DNA from: Chrysaora quinquecirrha
Lineage: Eukaryota; Cnidaria; Scyphozoa; Semaeostomeae; Pelagiidae
Assembly: GCA_014526335.1 (NCBI GenBank)
Contig: JACTAT010000012.1
Span: 963,318-1,027,317, forward strand
Direction: 5' to 3'
DNA length: 64,000 nucleotides
In this document: positions 55,505 through 64,000 of the stretch, piece by piece
How the letters are laid out: each line of letters starts with the position of its first letter
Position numbering within the stretch: position 1 is the stretch's first letter
Program-made: the position numbers and the translations under genes
The notes under the pieces: model-generated
The model's input: the letters and a program-made list of their open reading frames with translations, nothing else
Told to the model about the DNA's origin: nothing
Databases searched by the model: none

Positions 55505-55742
55505 TTGAGAAATCCTGAGGTGGCTACACGCTGCGACGAAAATGCTGCGTTAGAAGTTTTGTGACAGTCAACTTGCGTGATAAAAAGAATGGGTCCGGAA
55601 AATTTACCAGGAAATGTTGCGTCGCCAATGTAATAAACCGGCTAAACGCTGGAACATTATTAGCGGTAAGCCAAAGCATGTCGCGATTTTTTAATATGCC
55701 CTGTCGCCATTTCAAGCAAAAGTCGTACGTGTAGCCGCGTGG
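55505..55742. mobile_element. Possible short MITE downstream of the BTBD gene
   Basis: GGTGGCTACACGCTGCGAC and an inverse form (GTACGTGTAGCCGCGTGG) border about 230 bases. The inverted match is about 14 of 18 bases, so support is modest. Confidence 0.35.
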
Positions 55743-55744
55743 CT

Positions 55745-56390
55745 CAATTGTTCTTGGTGAATCAACACTCGATTCTGCTTTATGTCAAACGAGTACATGC
55801 TCTTTTGCTCTTAATCTACATCGTCAAATTAAACTCTCGTTTTAAATCAACGAAATTTATTCAGTCAAAGAATCACAATGTCAAATAGCATTTGAGGCTC
55901 GGGAAAGGGTAGGTACTGATTTTACTTACGAGGACGTGCGGCAAAACAGAGTACCATTTCCAGATTTTAAACTCAAGAACCAGGTTCTTTTCTTCTTATG
56001 ACCGAGCAACCGGGTGATACTTGTCTTGGATTTACTGCACGACAGATAGATATGGTGTACTTCAGATAATATGATAGCTCAAGTTTGCTTATCTGATAAA
56101 ATAATCCTGGTTCGAAACAATTCACGGTTCATTCTAATTCTAGCCACAACATTTACTCATTTGTTTTCCGTAATGGCTTCTTCGAAGTCTTTTTTTTTCA
56201 GTTATTGTTTGAAAAAACCCCAAGCAAACTCTTACAGGTTATCAATTTTGTGTAACGACCACAAGACAGGGCATGTTGGCACAAATAAAACGACACATTT
56301 CGAGTATATTAAGCCCTTCCTTTTTTCTTCAGATCAAAATCTTCCCCGAGCTTTATTTTTACAGCATGCGAAAACAGCAATTCTAACGAC
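55745..56390. other. Intergenic, nothing identified
   Basis: A 134-codon plus frame at 56,071-56,475 runs into repeat sequence and carries no motif. Confidence 0.3.
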
Positions 56391-56645
56391 TACACGTTTT
56401 TATGTTCGAAGAATTCGAACATATTGGTGTGGGGTGGATGTCACTCACTCACTCACTAACTTACTAACCTACTAACTAACCAACGCTTGAACAATGGAAA
56501 ACGTGTAACAATAGGGCCATTGTCAAGAATGCCATTAGGGCCATCGTCTCGGCCATTGATGCGCAATTTGCGGTTAGTTGTTCACAATCGCGGCCTGCAA
56601 GCACTTTTGTCAATCTGGGGTCATGTGACAATTGACTCATCGTAG

Positions 56646-57752
56646 ACAGGGTTTTTTCCGCAACAATCTAGCAAAGAGGGTAACCTAGGGTTTTTTAATT
56701 GAAATCTACTAAAAAAAGGTCGGAGAACACGAATCCAAGATGGGCCCTCAAAAATTTTCGCCGAAAGTACCCTTAATTAACGCCTAATTATGCCTAATTA
56801 AGTCAATTAAAAAAGTTGCTCTTTTTGAAATCTGATTACTGCAATATGTAGATCTTGAAATGCTGAGTAAAATTGTCTTTGACTGTATTTCAATACAATC
56901 CACCAGTTTCGAGGAAAACTCGCTTGAAATAATGATGACGTCATCGTCCTAAGGCTCAGTATGGGTTTTTGTCAACTCGCGTAACTTCACAAATAGGGGT
57001 CGGATCGTCAAACAACCGCTTACAATGCGATACGTGTATGTATGACAGCATAACAAGCATAATAAACCCCATGGCAAGTTTGGAAAAACGAAGAAAGGGG
57101 GTTCACTGCATAAACAATAGGAATCCCATTATGAATACTTATAACAAATTGAACCTCTCGCCATTTCCAGCAGCTTTAATATTAAATCTTCAAATCTCGA
57201 ACATGAGTAGTCCTTCACAACCCCTTTTGGCTCATGGATGACTGGGCATCATTTTGGTACCATTATGACGTCAGTTGCCCCTATGACGTCATCGGCCCCC
57301 TTATGATGTCACAAACACACCCAATCTTCATCATTCTGCTGTCTTAGCGTACATCTATCGCATAATTAGCTGTTTTGTGACTTTTGCGCCACAACTGATG
57401 AAGTTATACAATCTGAAATATAGAATCCAGGTCTGTACTGATCATAATGGCGATGACGTCATCATAATTTCAAACGAGTTTTTCTCGAAATTGGTAGGTC
57501 GCATTGAAATACAGTCAAAGACAATTTTACTCAGCGTTTCAAGGTCTACATATTGCAGTTATCAGATTTGAAAAAGTGCGACTTTCTTGATTGACTTAAT
57601 TAGGCCTAATTAGGCATTAATTAAGGCTACTTCCGGTGAAAATTTTTGAAGGCCCATCTTGGATTCGTGTTCTCCGACCGTTTTTTAGTAGATTTCGTTG
57701 AAAAAACCCAAGGTTACCCTCTTTGATAGATTGTTGCGGACAAAACCCTGTC
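56646..57752. mobile_element. GACAGGGTTTT-TIR element, 1.1-kb copy
   Basis: It begins GACAGGGTTTTTTCCGCAAC and ends in the inverse. The first and last ~300 bases mirror each other ('CAATCTAGCAAAGAGGGTAA', 'AGGTCGGAGAACACGAATCC', 'GAAATCTGATTACTGCAATA'). The centre has no transposase. TGACGTCA occurs at four places (near 56,938, 57,268, 57,283 and 57,455), and a TGATGTCA near 57,303. The 36-kb relative lacks it, so it is an insertion. Confidence 0.88.
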
Positions 57753-57955
57753 TATACTTCATGGAACTGGAAAATCGCCACCTTGCTTTGGTAAATGACA
57801 TTTCACGCATTCTCAACATTTATCAAAGAGTTTTGCCAAAGAGCGGCAATTTCAAAACAGTTTTCAAAACAAATCGTCATTATTATTATCCTCACGATGA
57901 ACATCGTCATAATAATAATAATAATGATAATAATAATAATCATCATAGTCTTTGA

Positions 57956-59349
57956 GTTGTACAAAATTTCAAAATTGCGATGAACAGCGGAATCATTTTC
58001 GGGCATACTTAAAAGCTTTTTTCGTCTGACACTCCTCAGAGTATGAACGTCAGAAACAGACCGAAACAATAGACTAAGGCGGAATTTATACCCAGATGCG
58101 GCTCGAAATGCACCAATCAGAAAGAACGAAAAGCTGAATTGGCATTGTGTTGACATGTTGATGACACTTTCGCCATTTTCAAGAAAAAGTCCGATTGTAA
58201 CGTTTTCCTCCAAAAACTCAACGCCTTGCATCCGTCTCTAAAATTTACTTTCGAAAAGGAGCAAAACAACTCTTTGCCGTTTCTCGACGTCTTTGTTGAA
58301 AACACTGCTACTGGATTTCTTACCAGCATATATAGGAAACCAACCTTTAGCGGCCTCTATACACGGTGGGATTCCTTTAGTCCAAAACAGAGGAAAATTA
58401 ACCTCATCAACACGCTAGTTCATCGGGCACTTATGATTTGCTCTAAATCTCGGCTTGATTCGGAATTGGATAAAATACGGTCTATTCTCATTGAAAACGG
58501 TTACCCTGAGGACGTCATTTCGGATTGTTTTCGCAAGAAGATCGCAAGTTTTCGGCTGATAAAAGTATGGTCCGCAAAAGTGCCCAGTTTACCTAAAATG
58601 CCTTGGATAGGAAACGTCTCATTGCGATTCGAAAGTCAAATTAAAAGGCCATTACTAAGTGCTTCGCTGCTGCCAACCCTCGGTTAGTTTTTGGCACTCG
58701 GAAAGTTCTACCATCCATTCAAAAGGATTGCGTACCTACCACACAAAAAGTTTGGTCATTTATGAATTCTCGTGCCGGTGTGATGCCAGGTACGTAGGTC
58801 GTACTTCCCAGAGATTAGGTGATAGGATAAAGCAGCATGTCCCTACTAACATTCGTCTGCATAATTTTCGGCAAAGAGAGCAACCACCCGTGGGTCTAAA
58901 CAACAACCTAGTCTTAAACATGATTCTGCCATAGGACAACATCTACTCGATAACCCGATTTGTGCGGAAAATTACAGCGAGGATTTTTCAGAATCATTGG
59001 CAAAGCAAGATCTTTGTTTCACTTAGGGGTTTTGGAATCTGTCTACATCAAAACCAAAAGGCCGGTTCTGTGTAGACAGAAAGAGTTCGTTTTCTCACTT
59101 GGACTCTTCAAATAATTCATTGGTCTTCCCGCTGTATCCGACCAGCTGATTGGTGTTTAAAACACAATGCCAATTCAGCTTTTCGTTCTTTCTGATTGGT
59201 GCATTTCGAGCCGCATCTGGGTATAAATTCCGCCTTAGTCTATTGTTTCGGTCTGTTTCTGACGTTCATACTCTGAGGAGTGTCAGACGAAAAAAGCTTT
59301 TAAGTATGCCCGAAAATGATTCCGCTGTTCATCGCAATTTTGAAATAAT
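57956..59349 (+). mobile_element. Penelope-like retroelement with inverted terminal repeats, 5'-truncated
   Basis: About 190 bases at each end (57,962-58,150 and 59,157-59,347) are inverted copies, bounded by 'TTTCAAAATTGCGATGAACA' and its inverse. Between them lie the last RT motif, the RT thumb and a GIY-YIG nuclease, all on the plus strand. Partial inverted end copies are known for Penelope insertions. It is inserted in a CAT-rich microsatellite that is uninterrupted at 36.0 kb. Confidence 0.85.
58154..58935 (+). pseudogene. Penelope RT C terminus and GIY-YIG endonuclease, frameshifted
   Basis: Starts at '(H)VDDTFAIF', the catalytic motif C, continues 'FEKEQNNSLPFLDVF', 'SIYRKPTFSGLYTRWDSF', 'RKINLINTLVHRA' and 'PRLVFGTRKVLPS', then after a frameshift near 58,750 'VIYEFSCRCDARYVGRTSQR', the GIY-YIG nuclease core. 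Motifs A and B of RT are lost and the Tyr of YVDD is His, so it is not functional. Confidence 0.85.
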
Positions 59350-59774
59350 CATCATCATGATTATCATCACCATCATTGACGGTGTGCAACATCTAAAGGA
59401 ACCGCACCACCACCACAATCATCCCTACAACCATCACCACGACCATCCCTATCACCACCACCACAACCAACCCTACAACCATCACCTCGACCACCCCTAT
59501 CACCACTACCATAACCACCCCTACAACCATCACCACGATAACCCCTATCACAACCACCACAACCACCCCTTCAGCACCACAACCACCTCTACCACCACCA
59601 CCACACCAACCACCAGCATCATGATCATCGTGTTCATCATCATAACCACCACCATTATCATCATAATCATTATCATCATCGTTCTGCATACCGATAAACA
59701 TTTGACCGAAATAGCTATATTCAACCAGAGTCGTTCTTCGAACATGCCCATAGGGCCCCTATGTTTTATAAGAA

Positions 59775-61150
59775 CAAAGTATTTAACAACTTCAGAATCA
59801 TTTCAACCCAATCATTTTCAAAAATGTCAATCGTATAAACGTACACGTTTATATGAGTGAACCGGGGGGAGGTACATGACTTTTGAATGGACGGGGATGT
59901 GCCGCCCACATTTCGGAAACCTACCCACTTATAATGTAAGCCTTTGCAGAAACAAACCCTATTTTATGAGTAAAAATAAGCGGGATATGAGAATAGTAAG
60001 ACTTGCTAGATATTGTTATTGCTTGATATTGTACTACGAACATCTTTGACGCGATTTTACCACTTTTCTGACCGAATTAATTTGAACTTTCGACTTTTCT
60101 TCAATTTGCCACCCACTTTTATGGGGTTTTGGTTAAAATCATACCCATATTTAGAAAATAGACCATTTCAACTAAGGGCCTCGTTTTCAAAAAAATTGAA
60201 AATTAGGTCATAGAGAACTTTAGACATCAGATTCGAATTCAGCACCTTCGTTTTAGTGTTGCGGCAAAGTTTTCTCCTTCTATTATCTTTGATCAAATCG
60301 ATGACCACTGGCGGGCGGGCACTTTCAGGCGAGAATGAACTCTCACTTCACACGTTTTTTTATGTGGACTTTCATTCACAATTCTGACATAATGTAGCCT
60401 GCTTGCAGACCAGATTATTCCAAGTTTTTCGAGAGGTACACACCCGTGCAATCACAAGAATATGTTTTCAATGTCTCATCCAGACTAGCCCCATAATTTT
60501 TCCCGCCAAAAGCAAAAGTTTATTGTTTTCAAATCCAAAGTCTCACGTGCTCAGCAGAGAAATGATGAACGCGTGAGAACTTCTGACCAGGTTGACCAGG
60601 GTTGACCAGCAGAACGGAGAGAAGCAAAGTAAGAGTGCTACACATTTGTCGACGTTCCTCGTTCCCGTCCTTGAGGATTTCAGAAAGGAGGGAATATTCA
60701 TCTATGAAGTAAATATTCTGTTGAGGAAAAAGTGAGGCAAATAGTTTTTCTGTTATATTATGCCTAAATACATTTGCTGTGTGCGGCAGGAAGGATGAAC
60801 TGAGGCCTGGAAACGCAATACCAGATGGCCTAACCAGAAAACACAACAGGCCTCATTCTCATTCATCATGCGCAAGTTCAAGGTGAAGGAGCTATCACCT
60901 AAATTTTCATTATCATTGCTCCAGATATAAAAGCTAATCAGCTGTAAAATAATTACGGTTTCAACTTGTTTTGCCCTTGTAATATGGAGAGAATGTATAT
61001 TAGACTTTTGCAGAGAAAAAGGGAAGACATTTTATTTTGAGTGAGCCTGGCTGGTTCGTGTCTCATCTGACAAGAAATAGGGCGCAATTACACGAAATGA
61101 CCAGAGAAGGTTCATTGAAATCACATTTAGATGCTTTCTAGAAACCTTCA
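59775..61150. other. Intergenic, nothing identified
   Basis: A 105-codon minus frame (60,529-60,846) has no recognised motif or splice partner. No tandem or inverted structure was seen. Confidence 0.3.
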
Positions 61151-61161
61151 ACAGCAAATCT

Positions 61162-61455
61162 TTGATAAAACCTCAGACTCTGAAAAAGAAACAAAGATGG
61201 ATTTTGCAAAGATTACAGGTCATTTATATGTCAACTGGTTTGTGGAGAAAGCAGTGCTCCATACTAGATGACATTGAAATAGATCTACCAAAATCAAAAT
61301 GTATTGGCAAAAACATGGAAGAGCATTTCGATAATATTACAATAGAGTGGTCAATTGATTACTTCAGATTGGCTAAGAAGATTGCAAATGCAACACCTTC
61401 AAGCATTCAGGTATTACAGAAGATTGAAAAATGGCTTTATCAAGCAAAAATTTGA
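61162..61455 (+). CDS. Unassigned 97-codon ORF, possible exon
   Basis: Encodes a basic then acidic sequence ('DDIEIDLPKSKCIGKNMEEH', 'IEWSIDYFRLAKKIANATP'), with a possible donor (CAG then GTATTA) at about 61,411. The composition is protein-like, but I found no partner exon and recognise no family. Confidence 0.2.
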   Translation: MIKPQTLKKKQRWILQRLQVIYMSTGLWRKQCSILDDIEIDLPKSKCIGKNMEEHFDNITIEWSIDYFRLAKKIANATPSSIQVLQKIEKWLYQAKI

Positions 61456-62279
61456 ATGTCTGAAGTTTTAGGTATTCCAAAATCTTAAACATCCTAGATT
61501 TTATTTTCACCAATATTTCTCTTACTAAGAGAAGCCACAGAGCACTTGGATTTCTTTTTTCTCTTGGGTGCATAATTTATTGCCAGAAATCACCTCTTTT
61601 AATATCGTAAATAACATGTAATTGGAGATTGGAGAGACAAGGAACTAAGTCTGTTCCCTGAGTGGAAAGAATAAACAATAACAGATCACAGGCCTTTTAA
61701 CTGTCTCCACCAATGGGAGATTTCTGCACATGCAGTTAATTTATGCTAGAAAATTGAACATGTGTCAACCCAAGGACATTGAATTGCCAGAGGGCTTTAA
61801 TAACCCATTTTTCTCATAACTGTTAGAGCAATGAAGAGCTTGCAACACAGCATTTTTGCAAAGATAATCCTCCCTACGTTACCGGCACTCGAAATAGATG
61901 TTTTGTTACATTTTGTTGTGATTTATACAATTAAAATGCTTTAAAATGATGGCTACTGTATTTGTAAATATTTTTATGTTGATTTTTTTAGAAAGAATTG
62001 GCCAAGAAAAGTAAAGTTTGTCCTGGTTAATGTAATTGATGTTTCTTCTTCAAAGCTGTCGAGACATAAGAGGAATCATTGTTGGGACAAAGTTGGGAGA
62101 AAAGAAAGGGTAATGGAAACAAGATCCATTAAACAAAGTTTGTTTTTTGGGAAAAGTGACTATTAAATGCTAGTGAGACTATTCAATTTGAGGAAACCCT
62201 GAAGTAAACTTCAAGATCCTGACAAGCCATTGTCATTTAAATCTATGGAACTATTGACCCTAAAGGGGGGTCGTAGGGA

Positions 62280-62456
62280 GGGTTAAAAAAACCGTAAAAC
62301 CGCAACTATTTTAGCCCAAAATCGTAGAACCATACATGTTTTTCCTTAAAATGGTGAAACCACACCAAATTGCAAATTGGAAAGCCATAAAACCGTACGT
62401 TTTGAAGGTAAAATCCGTAAAACTGCTCTCAAAATGTCGAAAACCGCAAACTGTTA
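62280..62456. repeat. Degenerate cluster of AAAACCG words
   Basis: 'ACCGTAAAACCGC', 'AATCGTAGAACC', 'GCCATAAAACCG', 'ATCCGTAAAACTG' and 'CGAAAACCGC' follow each other at 20-35-base spacing. The style is that of the AACCCG cluster at 50.9 kb but the word differs. Confidence 0.5.
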
Positions 62457-62459
62457 TGC

Positions 62460-64000
62460 CCAATGCTCCCTCACTAAATATCGCTGAAATAATTGAAACT
62501 CAACCAAGTAAATTTTTTGACATTGATGGGGAAGTTAATGGATGGAGGAAGAAAGAGAGGTTAATATTGGTGCAGAAAGAGAGAAGAGTCATGGAATTTC
62601 AGTTTTTGGAAGATTTGATACATGAAATTGATAATGATATGACCTGGTAATGTGGTGGAAATGACATAGACAAATGGTGGAAAATTGGAAGCATGAAAAG
62701 AAAGAGTAAGAAATTAATCTTAATTTCAATCTTGCAGAATGACTTTCGTCTGTATAACAGCTGAAAATATTTTTAATAAATACCTTCAAAAAACCTGGGG
62801 GCACTTTTTCAAATTTTGTTAGGGACATGCCACCCTAGCATAAAAAACATACTCGACCTTATTCAAATGTCTTGATAATATATACCTATGCCAATTTTGT
62901 GAAAATACTGCAGAAATATGTAAAATATACTAGAATCTTGAAAACTGAGACCAATCTTTATACCAATTCCCAAAATGTAAGACTGATCTTTAGACCAAAT
63001 TGGCGAAAATTGACACTGTTCCTTATACCAAGTTTTTGAAAATGAATACATTTCCAGGTGGCACGTCCCCATTTCTAACATTACATAAAGTATCCCCCTA
63101 GGGGCTTCAAAACTGCCAATTGAATATACAGGATTGAAACAATTTTAAATTGCAGCACTGAAGCACCAAATCACCGTTGGAGATGCCCAGAACTGCTTTA
63201 CCACGCTGTTCAATTTCAATGTGCCCTTACGTAAAATGAACTGGAGAGTAATCATCACTACAGATGCGATCTACCGGCTGCATTAAACGCATTTGTTCTA
63301 TGCTCTCACAAAAAATGCTAATTTTCCCCTCACATTCTAAGGGTCTTTTTCCCTTTTAAAGTAATCTGGTCAATTTTGATCTTGGGACATGGGTTAGTAA
63401 GGATAAACAAAAAATAACAAATAATGGCTAGGTTTTTTTATCTTTTATCCTTATAACAACGGGTAATTTTGTTCCATGTTCTCCTAAATAAGATATACGT
63501 ATTTTTGTTTTTGGTGAAATTGGTAGTACTCTGGTCATTGGTTAAAAGAAGACAATTCCTATCTAATTCACCTAATTCCATATGCCAACTCTTGCTCTTA
63601 AGACTGCTGAGGTTGCTTTCCTTCCATTTCTCTAGTCAATTTAGCAGACTGCATAGTGGTTTTCTGCTGGCTTTTAAACAACTTTTTTGAAAACCTCAAT
63701 TTTTGGAATTTTTCACTTCTCTTGTTTTTCCCTTTCAACGTAGTATGTTTTCTTTTATAATATCCGATGCATGTAAACACAAACATAATTAATTACAAGA
63801 AAAGCTTTAATGGACACTTATACTAAAATTTCATCCATGTTATTTGCTGCCAATCCTTTTTCGGCATTTGTGTTGTAAGATCCTTTTACCCTACTTTTCT
63901 GTTCTTGCTAAAGGCGTCTGTAGTTATTCTGTAATGCATGACTGCCTGATGAAACGAAAATAGATAATTTACCTACTCATATTTGAATGATGAAAAGCAA
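62460..64000. other. Intergenic, nothing identified
   Basis: The end of a 104-codon frame reaches 62,650 ('SLNIAEIIETQPSKFFDIDG'); its start lies in the repeat and I do not trust it. 62,830-63,090 has a loose repeat of 'ATACCAA' phrases. Nothing else is supported. Confidence 0.3.

Larger units (their letters stand above)
56405..59770 (+). repeat. Dispersed repeat carrying a MITE and a Penelope element
   Basis: The pieces 56,405-56,640, 57,765-57,950 and 59,340-59,760 are colinear, in inverse, with 36,440-35,530. The sequences between them are two insertions described separately. The last part is an ACC/CAC-rich minisatellite (59,400-59,620). Confidence 0.75.

Noticed and set aside
59150..59860. 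236-codon His/Thr-rich ORF
   Set aside because: Translation of the Penelope end plus a CAC/ACC minisatellite.

Overview
This is an animal nuclear-genome window, most likely from an anthozoan cnidarian and probably a stony coral. That assignment is inferred from the intron-rich gene structure, AT-rich intergenic DNA, and the mixture of LINE, Penelope-like and foldback elements; no marker in the window fixes the species. There are no bacterial genes. Most open frames are retroelement debris or by-products of tandem repeats.

Three host genes can be reconstructed from splice signals. (1) A minus-strand gene at 13.1-6.27 kb has one 5' UTR exon and six coding exons. It has a TATA box upstream and an AATAAA downstream, and encodes a secreted 320-residue helical protein that I cannot assign to any family. 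(2) A plus-strand gene at 22.7-35.4 kb (possibly to 37.6 kb) has nine phase-consistent exons and encodes SNAPC3 (SNAP50), the zinc-binding subunit of the snRNA-activating protein complex. Its introns hold LINE debris, several foldback MITEs, a tRNA-derived SINE and a tandem array of tRNA-Ile(UAU)-like units. (3) A plus-strand two-exon gene at 51.43-55.15 kb encodes a complete 516-residue BTB-BACK-PHR protein of the BTBD1/BTBD2 type.

Layout by region. 0-0.9 kb: tail of a retroelement with a restriction-like endonuclease. 1.9-4.8 kb: minus-strand LINE whose RT active site has been deleted, abutting a 5'-truncated Ty3/gypsy integrase and LTR (4.8-5.9 kb). 6-13 kb: the secreted-protein gene, with a 154-bp satellite and a TTAG array in its introns. 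13.7-18 kb: SINE-like repeat, ATC microsatellite, tandem duplication and a 1.5-kb TIR element. 19.2-22.3 kb: a three-level nest in which a Penelope remnant holds a LINE 3' fragment, which holds a 2.4-kb foldback element with its own ORF. 22.7-37.6 kb: SNAPC3 with a GATA-tailed LINE copy and MITEs in its introns. 38.3-40.7 kb: two LINE fragments head to head. 41.3-42.4 kb: nested foldbacks. 42.9-44.5 kb: 16-bp minisatellite. 45.0-46.2 kb: small foldback and a Penelope 3' fragment with a hammerhead-like motif. 46.8-50.7 kb: GATA-tailed LINE interrupted by a 1.47-kb TIR element. 51.4-55.4 kb: BTBD gene. 55.5-59.8 kb: MITEs plus a Penelope element with inverted terminal repeats, inserted in a repeat whose counterpart lacking it lies at 35.5-36.5 kb. 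59.8-64 kb: nothing recognisable beyond one unassigned ORF and a degenerate repeat.

The host genes do not form a pathway. The window's main interest is dense mobile-element nesting, together with one lineage-restricted-looking secreted gene.
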